A stretch of DNA of 32,725 nt, taken from positions 1-32,725 of the forward strand of contig CALVYN010000007.1 in assembly GCA_944372245.1 (NCBI GenBank), written 5' to 3'. Shown piece after piece: positions 6,748-15,316 of the stretch; the stretch's first letter is position 1, and each line of letters starts with the position of its first letter. The position numbers were made by a program, and so were the translations under genes. The stretch comes from an uncultured Bacilli bacterium (GTDB lineage Bacteria > Bacillota_I > Bacilli_A > RFN20 > CAG-288). A model generated the notes under the pieces. It searched no databases and was not told the origin of the DNA. It was given only the letters and a program-made list of their open reading frames with translations.

Positions 6748-9213
6748 ATGAACGATCAAAGAGACAGCGTCTTCCGTATGTCTTCCTGCACCCCCATCGG
6801 CGGGAGCGATCCCGTCCCCGGCGTGCACTATTCGATCTTCCCCAACAGTCGGGACGTCGCTTTCCCCGGTCTGACCGGTACCATCCGCGTGGCCTCCGAG
6901 TATGGCAAGCGCCTCTTCGACAGCCTCGATAACAGCGGAGAGTTCATCTGGGCCAAGGCCTTCAAGGACGACGCCTTCGCCGACCTGACCGAGATCATCC
7001 TCCCCGGCGTCAAGACCATCGGCACCCTCTGCCGCGCCCAGAACATCGTCCGCAGCGAGACCGCCTACGTGGTTGAGGTCCAGGGTCTGGTCATCGTCAG
7101 CATGGACGGCGTCGATCTCGACGTCAAGCAGCGCCTGGTCACCTGCACCGCGACCAAGCGCAACGACATCCAGGTCGACCCTGCCACCACTCAGGCCTTC
7201 CTGTCTAACTTCATCAACTCCTACCGCAATCTCCAGCGGAAGTATCCGACCTTCCCCGAGTTCCCCGATATGTCGAATATTCCCGTCAATGTGCAGCCTT
7301 TCTATATTGCCAACTTTATTAACTCCTCTGCTACTGTCAAGCAGAGCATGCTGGAGTGCGTCTCCCCGGTCGACCGGATCAAGATGCTGGTCACCGACCT
7401 GAGCCGCTTCAACCTCGACCAGAAGATCGACTACCAGCTCGACCAGGCCGTCAACGAGGCGATGGACCGGAACCAGACCGAGTTCATCCTGCGCTCGAAG
7501 ATGCGCGAGCTGCACCGCATGCTCAAGGAGTTCGACGGCGACGACCCCGATGACCGCTACGAGAAGGCTCTGACCGAGCACAAGGACCTCTACCCCGAGT
7601 TCGTCCAGAAGCGCATCCGCGAGGAGCTCGACCGCATGAAGACCATGCCCGCCGGCTCCCAGGAGGCCAGCGTGGTCAAGAGCTACCTCGACCTGGTCAT
7701 CCGCCTGCCCTGGCTCAAGTCCTCAACCGATAACGAGGACCTCAAGCGGGTCCAGGAGGTCCTGGATGAGGACCACTACGGCCTGGTGCGCCAGAAGCAG
7801 CGCGTCATCGAGTATCTGGCCGTCAAGGGCATGACCCGCAACCTCAAGGCTCCCATCCTCTGCCTCTATGGCCCTCCCGGAGTCGGTAAGACCTCGCTGG
7901 CCATCTCCATCGCCCGCGCCCTGAACCGCAAGTTCCAAAAGATCGCGCTGGGCGGCATCTCCGACGAGGCCGAGATCCGCGGTCACCGCCGCACCTACGT
8001 CGGCTCGATGCCCGGCCGCATCATCAACGCCCTGCTGCGCTCCGAGGTGAATAACCCCGTCATCCTGCTGGACGAGATCGACAAGATCGACGGCGGCGGC
8101 TACCACGGCGACCCCGCCTCCGCCCTGCTGGAGGTCCTGGACCCCGAGCAGAACGCCTTCTTCGAGGACAACTATCTGGACATGCCCTTCGACCTGTCCA
8201 ACGTCCTCTTTATCTGCACCGCCAACGACCTCTCCCAGATCCCCACAGCCCTGGCTGACCGCCTCGAGCTGATCGAGCTCAACACCTACACCAAGTACGA
8301 GAAGATGCACATCGCCCGCGAGCACCTGGTCAAGCTGGAGGAGAAGGCCAACGGCCTCAAGCCCGGCATGGTCACCTTCACCGACGAGGCGCTGGACCTT
8401 CTAATCGAGGGCTACACCCGCGAGGCGGGCGTGCGCGAGCTGCGCCGCCGCATCGGCACCATCATGCGCAAGTTCGCGGTCCTCTACCTGGAGGATCCCG
8501 CGGCGCATCCCAGCCTCAATGTCACCCCCGAGGTGGTCCGGGAGATGCTCCTCAAGCCTCCCTTCACCCACATGGAGTCCTCGCGCCGCGACCAGGTGGG
8601 CATCATCAACGGCCTGGCCTACACCGAGTACGGCGGCGAGGTCCTCAAGATCGAGGTCAACACCTACGAGGGCCACGGCAACCTGCTCCTGACTGGCAAC
8701 CTCAAGGACGTCATGAAGGAGGCCTGCCGGGCCGCTCTGACCTTCATCCGGTCCAGCTGCCACGAGTTCAATATCGACCCCAAGTGGTTCAACAAGCACG
8801 ACATCCACATCCACTTCCCCGAGGGTGCGGTGCCCAAGGATGGCCCCTCGGCCGGTGTGGCGACCGCCTGCGCCATCCTCTCCGCCATCACCCAGATCCC
8901 GGCCAAGGCCGATGTGGCGATGACCGGTGAGACCGACCTGCGCGGCAACTCCATGCCCATCGGCGGCCTCAGGGAGAAGACTCTGGCGGCGGTGCGCGAG
9001 CACATCCGCCTGGTCCTGGTCCCCAAGGAGAACGACAAGGACGTCAGCGAGCTGCCCGAGGAGATCACCTCTCAGCTGGAGATCAAGGAGGTCTCCACCG
9101 TCATGGAGGTCCTCCCCTACGTCTTCACCGAGGATCCCACCTCCGCCGAGGCGCGCCAGCGCACCGGCGAGCTGACCAAGGTCGAGGAGACCGAGGAGGA
9201 GAAGAAGGCATGA
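6748..9213 (+). CDS. lon: ATP-dependent protease Lon (LonA type)
   Basis: Lon is a cytoplasmic AAA+ serine protease that degrades misfolded and regulatory proteins. The protein has 821 residues with the LonA order: N-terminal LAN domain, coiled linker, AAA+ module with Walker A GPPGVGKTS at about 375-383 and Walker B ILLDEIDK, then the protease domain. The catalytic serine is in PKDGPSAGV (about residue 701) and the lysine in GGLREK (about residue 744); the 43-residue spacing equals that of E. coli Ser679/Lys722. The ATG at 6748 follows AGGAGG at 6735-6740; the open frame upstream to 6673 is leader. The stop overlaps the engB start as ATGA. CIRCE at its promoter points to HrcA heat-shock control. 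Confidence 0.97.
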   Translation: MNDQRDSVFRMSSCTPIGGSDPVPGVHYSIFPNSRDVAFPGLTGTIRVASEYGKRLFDSLDNSGEFIWAKAFKDDAFADLTEIILPGVKTIGTLCRAQNIVRSETAYVVEVQGLVIVSMDGVDLDVKQRLVTCTATKRNDIQVDPATTQAFLSNFINSYRNLQRKYPTFPEFPDMSNIPVNVQPFYIANFINSSATVKQSMLECVSPVDRIKMLVTDLSRFNLDQKIDYQLDQAVNEAMDRNQTEFILRSKMRELHRMLKEFDGDDPDDRYEKALTEHKDLYPEFVQKRIREELDRMKTMPAGSQEASVVKSYLDLVIRLPWLKSSTDNEDLKRVQEVLDEDHYGLVRQKQRVIEYLAVKGMTRNLKAPILCLYGPPGVGKTSLAISIARALNRKFQKIALGGISDEAEIRGHRRTYVGSMPGRIINALLRSEVNNPVILLDEIDKIDGGGYHGDPASALLEVLDPEQNAFFEDNYLDMPFDLSNVLFICTANDLSQIPTALADRLELIELNTYTKYEKMHIAREHLVKLEEKANGLKPGMVTFTDEALDLLIEGYTREAGVRELRRRIGTIMRKFAVLYLEDPAAHPSLNVTPEVVREMLLKPPFTHMESSRRDQVGIINGLAYTEYGGEVLKIEVNTYEGHGNLLLTGNLKDVMKEACRAALTFIRSSCHEFNIDPKWFNKHDIHIHFPEGAVPKDGPSAGVATACAILSAITQIPAKADVAMTGETDLRGNSMPIGGLREKTLAAVREHIRLVLVPKENDKDVSELPEEITSQLEIKEVSTVMEVLPYVFTEDPTSAEARQRTGELTKVEETEEEKKA

Positions 9214-9785
9214 CGGCCGACTTTCGCCGCGCGGTCTTCGTCACCTCGGCGGCAGGGGCCAAGGACTTTCGCTCCGATAGACCTGCCGTCCTCTTCGTCG
9301 GCCGCTCCAACGCCGGCAAGTCGACCCTCATCAACCTGCTGACGGGCCAGAAGAGCCTGATGAAGACCTCGGCGACCCCGGGCAAGACCCGCCTGGTCAA
9401 CTACGCCCTCATCGACGAGCGCTTCTACCTCTGCGACTGCCCCGGCTACGGCTTCGAGTCTCAGCGGGACTACTTCGAGCGGCTGATGGACGACTTCTTC
9501 CAGGTCTCCGCCCGCACCCTCAAGGGTGTGGTGCTGGTGGTGGACGCCCGGCGGGGCATCCTCTCCTCGGACGCGGATATGATCGCCTTCGCCGCGGGCC
9601 ACAGCGTGCCCGTCCTGGCGGTTCTCACCAAGGTCGACAAGCTGAACCGCTCCCAGCTCTCGCAGCTGGTCCAGGCGGTGAAGAGGGACTATCCCACCAT
9701 CGGGATCGTCACCTCGTCGACCGCTAAGCCCGAGCTTATCGACACCGTCCGCAACGAGGTGTCCAAGCTAGCGCTGGGGAAGTAG
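9210..9785 (+). CDS. engB: ribosome-biogenesis GTPase EngB (YsxC/YihA)
   Basis: EngB is an essential TrmE-Era-family GTPase that helps assemble the 50S ribosomal subunit. In its 191 residues the G1 P-loop is GRSNAGKS (31-38), G2 lies around the threonine in TSATPGKT, G3 is DCPG (76-79) and G4 is TKVD (140-143), with TSST as the G5 region. The ATG at 9210 overlaps the lon TGA by four bases, implying translational coupling. The lon-engB order is conserved in Bacillus. The Nudix gene begins one base after its stop. Confidence 0.96.
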   Translation: MTADFRRAVFVTSAAGAKDFRSDRPAVLFVGRSNAGKSTLINLLTGQKSLMKTSATPGKTRLVNYALIDERFYLCDCPGYGFESQRDYFERLMDDFFQVSARTLKGVVLVVDARRGILSSDADMIAFAAGHSVPVLAVLTKVDKLNRSQLSQLVQAVKRDYPTIGIVTSSTAKPELIDTVRNEVSKLALGK

Positions 9786-9786
9786 G

Positions 9787-10251
9787 ATGAGCAAACACGC
9801 CCTGCAGGCCTGCGAGCTGACCAACATGTGCCTGATCCGCGACGAGGCGGGTCGGGTGCTATTGCAGCTGCGCACGAAGAAGGACTGGCCCGGTTGGACT
9901 CTGCCCGGGGGCCACATCGAACCCGGCGAGGACTTCCGCGAGGCGATTGTTCGCGAAGTTGAAGAGGAGACCGGACTTACCATCCTCAACCCCAAGCTGG
10001 CGGGTGTCATGGAGTTCTACCGGACCCGCCCCGACCAGGACCGCTATCTCGTCTTCATCTACGAGGCTGACCGCTTCAGGGGCTCCCTCTCCTCCGAGAG
10101 CGAGGGCAAGGTGGAGTTCAAGCGGGTCGAGGAGATCGACACTCAGGACTGGGCGACCGATATGGACGCCATCCTCGAGGTCTGCTATTACCACACCGCC
10201 ACCGGCATCACCTTCCCCAGGGGGGAACCCGAGGGCCGCTATACCTGGTAG
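9787..10251 (+). CDS. Nudix hydrolase (MutT/YtkD-like)
   Basis: A 154-residue hydrolase of nucleoside diphosphates linked to another moiety. The Nudix box is complete at residues 42-64: GHIEPGE, seven residues, then REVEEETGL, giving the metal-binding glutamates. The preceding WPGWTLPG resembles MutT-type 8-oxo-dGTP or nucleotide-sanitising enzymes, but substrate cannot be assigned from the box alone. It starts one base after the engB stop and is presumably the last gene of the lon-engB operon; a strong terminator begins five bases after its own stop. Confidence 0.9.
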   Translation: MSKHALQACELTNMCLIRDEAGRVLLQLRTKKDWPGWTLPGGHIEPGEDFREAIVREVEEETGLTILNPKLAGVMEFYRTRPDQDRYLVFIYEADRFRGSLSSESEGKVEFKRVEEIDTQDWATDMDAILEVCYYHTATGITFPRGEPEGRYTW

Positions 10252-10255
10252 CATC

Positions 10256-10280
10256 GACCGCCTGCGGGCGGTCATTTTTA
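10256..10280 (+). terminator. Rho-independent terminator of the lon-engB-Nudix operon
   Basis: GACCGCC at 10256-10262 pairs perfectly with GGCGGTC at 10267-10273 around the loop TGCG, followed by ATTTTTATAA. Confidence 0.9.
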
Positions 10281-10302
10281 TAATTAAGAAGATATCCTAC
10301 CC

Positions 10303-10338
10303 CTGAACCCCCTTTGAGCCGGGGTTAAGCGGTATAAT
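10303..10338 (+). promoter_or_regulatory. leuS promoter with overlapping inverted repeat
   Basis: A perfect -10 TATAAT lies at 10333-10338 without a convincing -35. In its place is an inverted repeat, CTGAACCCC at 10303-10311 and GGGGTTAAG at 10321-10329, pairing at eight of nine positions across nine bases. That would cover about -42 to -16, where an operator or activator site would sit. Confidence 0.5.
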
Positions 10339-10353
10339 TTCACGGATATTTTC

Positions 10354-10380
10354 CTGCGGTTTTTTCGTCCGCAGAAAGGA
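10354..10380 (+). promoter_or_regulatory. hairpin abutting the leuS SD
   Basis: CTGCGG at 10354-10359 pairs with CCGCAG at 10369-10374 around a T-rich nine-base loop. The SD AAAGGAG starts at the next base. Such a stem could influence ribosome loading. The leader, about 45 bases, is far too short for a T-box. Confidence 0.5.
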
Positions 10381-10389
10381 GCTGACGAC

Positions 10390-12807
10390 ATGGATTACAA
10401 CAGCGAAGAGGTCGAGGGGCGCTGGGAGCGCGTCTGGGAGGAGCAGGAGACCTACCGGACCGACGTGCGCGACTTCTCCAAGCCCAAATACTACATTCTG
10501 GACATGTTCCCCTACCCCTCGGGCGCGGGCCTGCACGTGGGCCACGTCGAGGGCTACTCGGCCACCGATGCCGAGGCGCGCTTCATGCGCGCGAGGGGTT
10601 ATAACGTCCTCCATCCCATCGGTTTCGACAGCTTCGGTCTGCCCGCTGAGCAGTACTCGATCAAGAACAACAAGCACCCCGGTCCCTTCACCGACGCCAA
10701 CATCGCCAACTTCATCCGCCAGCTGAAGCGGTGCGGTTTCTCCTACGACTGGAAGCGCGTCATCAAGACCTCCGACCCCTCCTACTACAAGTTCACCCAG
10801 GCCATCTTCCTGCGCCTGTTCAAGAACAACCTGGCCTACTACGCCGAGCGCCCCGTCAACTACTGCCCCGCCCTGGGCACCGTCCTGGCCAACGAGGAGG
10901 TCATCGATGGCAAGTCCGAGCGCGGCGGCTTCCCTGTCATCCGCATCCCGATGAAGCAGTGGCTCTTGAAGATCACCGCCTACGCCGACAAGCTCCTGGC
11001 CGGCCTGGACGAGGTCGACTGGCCCGCCTCGACCGTCCAGATGCAGCGCAACTGGATCGGCCGCTCCGAGGGTGTCGATGTCACCTTCAAGCTGGCCGAT
11101 GGCCAGGGTGAGTTCACCGTCTTCACCACCCGCGTGGACACCCTCTACGGCTGCACCTATGTCGTCCTGGCCCCTGAGCACCCTCTGATTTCCAAGATTG
11201 TGACCCCCGAGCAGAAGGCCGAGGTCGAGGCCTATGTCCAGGCGGCCGTCAACCGCTCCGACCTGGACCGCACCGGAACCGACCGGCCCAAGACCGGCGT
11301 CTTCACCGGCGCCTACGCCATCAATCCCGTCAACGGCAAGCAGGTGCCCGTCTATGTCGGCGACTACGTCCTGGGCTCCTACGGCTCCGGCGCCGTCATG
11401 GCCGTGCCGGCCCACGACGCGCGCGACTATCAGTTCGCCAAGGCGCACGACCTGCCCATCATCCGGGTGGTTGAGGGTGGCGACCTGAGTCAGGGAGCCT
11501 ATGAGGGCGACGGCGTCCACCTGGCCTCCGGCCCGGCGGACGGACTTAACAATGCCGAGGCCAAGGAGGCCATCACCCGCCAGCTGGAGGAGCTGAAGGC
11601 CGGTGCCAGGCGGGTCAACTACAAGCTGCGCGACTGGCTCTTCTCGCGCCAGCGCTACTGGGGTGAGCCCATCCCCGTGCTCCACGATGTGGCCACCGGC
11701 GAGGTCGTGCCCCTGAGCGAGGACGAGCTGCCGCTGACCCTGCCCGAGCTGGATGACTACACCCCCTCGGGCGAAGGCAAGCCCCCTCTGGCCAAGGCGA
11801 CCGACTGGGTTCACGTGACCCGGGATGGGCGCGAGTACGAGAGGGAGACCAACACCATGCCCCAGTGGGCCGGCTCCTGCTGGTACTACGCCCGCTTCAT
11901 CGACCCGGAGAACGAGAAGGAGATCGGTGACCCCGAGCTTCTGAAGCACTGGCTGCCCGTCGACCTTTATGTCGGCGGCGCCGAGCACGCGGTCCTGCAC
12001 CTGCTCTACGCCCGCTTCTGGCATCGCTTCCTCTACGACCAGGGCGTCTTCGCCTGCCCCGAGCCCTTCGCCAAGCTCCGCCACCAGGGTGTCATCCTCG
12101 GCCCCGACGGCTCCCGCATGTCCAAGTCCCGCGGCAACACCGTCTCCCCCGATGAGGTCATCGCCCAGTACGGCGCCGATGCTTTGAGGCTCTACGAGCT
12201 CTTCAAGGGTCCCGTCGACGTCGGCATGCCCTGGAATCCCCAGGGCCCCTCGGGCGCGCGCAAGTTCATCGAGCGCGTCTATCGCCTCTACGCCGACAGC
12301 AGCATGGCGAAGCTCCACACCCGGCAGGAGGTGCCCGCCCTCGACCAGGTCTACAACCAGACCGTAGCCAAGGTGACCGCCGACTACGCCGAGATGAAGT
12401 TCAACACCGGCATCGCCCAGCTGATGGTCCTGGTGAACGAGATGTACCGCGCCCCGGCGCTGCCCGTCGCCATGCTCGAGGGCCTGGCCCAGATGATCGC
12501 CCCCATCTGCCCCCACCTGGGCGAGGAGCTCTGGCACCTGCTGGGCCACGAGGAGCTCATCGACTTCGTGCCCTGGCCGGTGGCGGATATGACCAAGGCC
12601 CAGTCGGCCAAGGCCCTCTACATCATCCAGGTCAACGGCAAGCTCCGCGCCCGCCTCGAGTGGGAGAAGGACGCCTCCTCCGACAGCATCGAGAAGCTCA
12701 AGGCGGCGGCTCAGGATGAGGAGAACGTGGCGCGCTTCCTCGAGGGAAAGACGATCGTCAAGATCGTGGTTGTGCCCAATAGAATCGTCAACATCGTCGT
12801 TCGGTAG
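10390..12807 (+). CDS. leuS: leucyl-tRNA synthetase
   Basis: LeuRS charges tRNA-Leu in the cytoplasm. This 805-residue protein is a class I synthetase of the bacterial type. The HIGH-type motif is HVGH at residues 49-52 within YPSGAGLHVGH, and the KMSKS-type loop is RMSKS at 576-580. The CP1 editing domain occupies the middle, with RVDTLYGCTYVVLAPEHPL and PAHDARD as its conserved threonine-rich and specificity stretches. The anticodon-binding domain and C-terminal tail complete it. The ATG at 10390 follows AAAGGAG with normal spacing. It has its own promoter; tex follows after 29 bases and may be cotranscribed. Confidence 0.98.
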   Translation: MDYNSEEVEGRWERVWEEQETYRTDVRDFSKPKYYILDMFPYPSGAGLHVGHVEGYSATDAEARFMRARGYNVLHPIGFDSFGLPAEQYSIKNNKHPGPFTDANIANFIRQLKRCGFSYDWKRVIKTSDPSYYKFTQAIFLRLFKNNLAYYAERPVNYCPALGTVLANEEVIDGKSERGGFPVIRIPMKQWLLKITAYADKLLAGLDEVDWPASTVQMQRNWIGRSEGVDVTFKLADGQGEFTVFTTRVDTLYGCTYVVLAPEHPLISKIVTPEQKAEVEAYVQAAVNRSDLDRTGTDRPKTGVFTGAYAINPVNGKQVPVYVGDYVLGSYGSGAVMAVPAHDARDYQFAKAHDLPIIRVVEGGDLSQGAYEGDGVHLASGPADGLNNAEAKEAITRQLEELKAGARRVNYKLRDWLFSRQRYWGEPIPVLHDVATGEVVPLSEDELPLTLPELDDYTPSGEGKPPLAKATDWVHVTRDGREYERETNTMPQWAGSCWYYARFIDPENEKEIGDPELLKHWLPVDLYVGGAEHAVLHLLYARFWHRFLYDQGVFACPEPFAKLRHQGVILGPDGSRMSKSRGNTVSPDEVIAQYGADALRLYELFKGPVDVGMPWNPQGPSGARKFIERVYRLYADSSMAKLHTRQEVPALDQVYNQTVAKVTADYAEMKFNTGIAQLMVLVNEMYRAPALPVAMLEGLAQMIAPICPHLGEELWHLLGHEELIDFVPWPVADMTKAQSAKALYIIQVNGKLRARLEWEKDASSDSIEKLKAAAQDEENVARFLEGKTIVKIVVVPNRIVNIVVR

Positions 12808-12836
12808 ATTCAACACTCTCAAAGGAGACTTAAAAG

Positions 12837-14981
12837 ATGGACGAGTCAGAATACCTTTCAGCCAAACTTTCTCTCCCTCGTGACAAGGTGAGTGCCACCC
12901 TGGCTCTCTTCGCCGAGGGGGCGACCGTCCCCTTCGTGGCCCGCTACCGCCGCGAGGTCACCGGCGACATGTCCGATGAGACCCTGCGCAAGCTTTTGGA
13001 TGCCCAGGCGGCCTACCGCTCCCTGGAGGAGCGGCGCCAGACCGTTTTGGACTCCCTGGCCAAGCAGAACATCACCGACGCGGGCCTGATTGCTCAGGTC
13101 AAGGCCGCGGACACCCTCTCGGCCCTGGAGGATATCTACCGTCCCTACCGCCCCAAGCGCGAGACCCGCGGCTCCAAGGCGGTCAAAGCCGGTCTGGATA
13201 AGCTCCTGAACTTCATCTTCTCCGACCGAACCGGGAGCCTGAAGGAGGTGGCTGGGGGCTACGTGAGCGAGAAGTATCCCACCGCCGAGGACTGCATCCA
13301 GGGCGCCTTGGATATCTGGGCCGAGAACATCTCCGACCGGGCGGTCAACCGCCGCGCGGTCCGCGGCGTCCTCGCCAAGGATGGCAGCGTGGTCGCGACC
13401 CTGACCAAGGAGCCGCCCGAGCACACCTTCGACGGCTATGACAGTTCGCGCTTCCCCCTCTCGACCATCAAGCCCCACCAGGTTCTGGCCCTTTCGCGCG
13501 GCGAGCGCCTCAAGTGTCTAAAGCTTAGCTTCGACTTCCCCAAGGACACCCTGTTTACCGCCATCGCCCGCAGCGAGAAGCCGGCGGGTTTTGCCTACCC
13601 CAGCCTTCTGGAGCAGACGGTCGAGGACGCCTGCGAGCGCCTGATCTTCCCCTCGGTCGAGAACGAGGTCTGGAACGAGCTGGAGGAGGCGGCCAAGTCC
13701 TCCTCGATGGAGGTCTTCGCCCGCGGCGTGCAGGAGATCCTCCTCGCCCCGCCCCTCAAGCCCCAGGTGGTCATGGGCTTTGACCCGGGCTACCACCACG
13801 GCTGCAAGATTGCCGTCATCGACCGCACCGGCAAGGTCTTGGACACGGCGGTGGTCTATCCCACCATCGAGAGCCAGGCCCGGATCCAGGAGGCCGCCCG
13901 CATCGTGACCAACCTGGTCAGGAAGTACGGCGTGACCGCCATCGCCCTGGGCAACGGCACCGCCTCCCGGGAGAGCTACGACTTCCTGATCGACCTGTTC
14001 AAGGATGCTCAGCCTCCCGTCCAGGTCTGCATCGTCAGCGAGTCGGGTGCCTCGGTCTACTCCGTCACGCCCGAGGCTCAGCGCGAGTTCCCCCAGTACG
14101 ATGTGAACCTGCGCTCGGCCGTCAGCATCGCGCGCCGCCTGCTCGACCCTCTGGCCGAGCTGGTCAAGATTCCGCCCGAGAGCCTCGGTGTCGGCCAGTA
14201 TCAGCACGACCTCGACCAGAAGAAGCTCTCGGCCAAACTCTCCGATGTGGTCGAGGACTGCGTCTCCAGCGTCGGCGTCGACCTCAATACCGCCTCGCCC
14301 GCCCTTCTAGAGCACGTCTCCGGTCTGAACAAGCGCTCAGCCCAGAGCCTGGTCGACTACCGCAACGAGCACGGCCGCTTCGACTCGCGCAGCGAGCTCT
14401 TAGCGGTCAAAGGCTTCGGCCCCAAGGCCTTCACCAACGCCGCGGGCTTTCTGCGCATCAGCGGCCAGGAGCCTTTAGATGACACCTTCATCCACCCCGA
14501 GTCCTACGAGGTCGCCAGGAGGGCGATCACCCTCTTAAAGATCGACGGCCGGGAGACCGCCGCCAAGCTGGCTTCCAGCCTGACGGGGGAGCAGCTGGCC
14601 AGCTACGCCAAGCAGCTGGGGACCGACCAGTACACGCTCAAGCAGATCCTCGACGAACTGGCCGTGCCCCACCGCGATCCCCGCGGCGAGTTCCAGGCTC
14701 CCCACTTCGACACCTCCATCCGCTCCATCGCCGACCTGAAGGAGGGCATGGTGCTGGAGGGAACGGTCAGAAACGTCGTGGCCTACGGCGCCTATGTCGA
14801 TTTGGGCATCCACAAGGACGGCCTGCTCCACGTCTCCGAGATGTCGGACCGCAGCCGCCGCGTCGACCCCTCCAAGCTGGTCCATATCGGCCAGATCCTG
14901 AAGGTCAAGGTCATCGGTGTCGACCTGCAGCGCAACCGCATCTCCCTCTCGATCAAGGGTCTGGGAGGACAGGGAAAGTGA
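12837..14981 (+). CDS. tex: Tex-family S1 RNA-binding protein
   Basis: Tex is a conserved nucleic-acid-binding protein tied to transcription and RNA metabolism. Its 714 residues show the expected order: N-terminal Tex domain (VPFVARYRREVTG, DIYRPYRPKRETRG), a YqgF/RuvC-like domain beginning GFDPGYHHGCKIAV near residue 315, helix-hairpin-helix repeats (VGVDLNTASPALLEHVSGL, then VKGFGPKAF), and a C-terminal S1 domain from EGMVLEGTVRNVVAYGAYVDLG. AAAGGAG precedes the ATG. The TGA stop overlaps the next gene's GTG start. Confidence 0.96.
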   Translation: MDESEYLSAKLSLPRDKVSATLALFAEGATVPFVARYRREVTGDMSDETLRKLLDAQAAYRSLEERRQTVLDSLAKQNITDAGLIAQVKAADTLSALEDIYRPYRPKRETRGSKAVKAGLDKLLNFIFSDRTGSLKEVAGGYVSEKYPTAEDCIQGALDIWAENISDRAVNRRAVRGVLAKDGSVVATLTKEPPEHTFDGYDSSRFPLSTIKPHQVLALSRGERLKCLKLSFDFPKDTLFTAIARSEKPAGFAYPSLLEQTVEDACERLIFPSVENEVWNELEEAAKSSSMEVFARGVQEILLAPPLKPQVVMGFDPGYHHGCKIAVIDRTGKVLDTAVVYPTIESQARIQEAARIVTNLVRKYGVTAIALGNGTASRESYDFLIDLFKDAQPPVQVCIVSESGASVYSVTPEAQREFPQYDVNLRSAVSIARRLLDPLAELVKIPPESLGVGQYQHDLDQKKLSAKLSDVVEDCVSSVGVDLNTASPALLEHVSGLNKRSAQSLVDYRNEHGRFDSRSELLAVKGFGPKAFTNAAGFLRISGQEPLDDTFIHPESYEVARRAITLLKIDGRETAAKLASSLTGEQLASYAKQLGTDQYTLKQILDELAVPHRDPRGEFQAPHFDTSIRSIADLKEGMVLEGTVRNVVAYGAYVDLGIHKDGLLHVSEMSDRSRRVDPSKLVHIGQILKVKVIGVDLQRNRISLSIKGLGGQGK

Positions 14982-15316
14982 GCGAGAGGGAGGGCAGGAT
15001 CTCCATCTACGACAACGGCAGCCTGCGCGTCAGCGCCAGAATCGGTGCGGTGCGCGACATCGTCTTGGCCACCCTGCACAACCGCTCGGTGCAGGACCCC
15101 TACTCCGATGTCTTCTTCGACTTCTTCGAGGACGACATCTCTCTCGAGCAGAAGGAGGATGGAAAGATCTGCGTCCACGCGATTCTCCGCCTCTCTCCCT
15201 TCTCTGACCCCGAGAGGATCCGGGCGGATATCGAAGCGGACACCATAGAGGCGATCGCCCCGGTCTTCCCCGGGATCCGATACGTCCTCGAGCTGGATAT
15301 GCGGAGGGTAAACTGA
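14978..15316 (+). CDS. small Asp23/Gls24-like protein (tentative)
   Basis: A 112-residue soluble protein with no confident family match by eye. An N-terminal strand, GRISIYDNGSLRVSARIG, is followed by a variable middle. The second half, DISLEQKEDGKICVHAIL and then a helix ending in a final strand with VLELDMRRV, resembles the beta-beta-alpha-beta pattern of Asp23/Gls24 envelope-stress proteins such as YqhY. In many Bacillota yqhY lies just before nusB, and nusB is 1.1 kb downstream here, which supports the idea. The GTG start at 14978 overlaps the tex stop and has a GGAGG-type SD inside tex. The next gene starts on the last base of its stop. Identification is inference. Confidence 0.5.
   Translation: MSEREGRISIYDNGSLRVSARIGAVRDIVLATLHNRSVQDPYSDVFFDFFEDDISLEQKEDGKICVHAILRLSPFSDPERIRADIEADTIEAIAPVFPGIRYVLELDMRRVN

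Noticed and set aside
10339-10389. T-box riboswitch in the leuS leader
   Set aside because: The leader from the likely start site is only about 45 bases and lacks room for the specifier stem and antiterminator.
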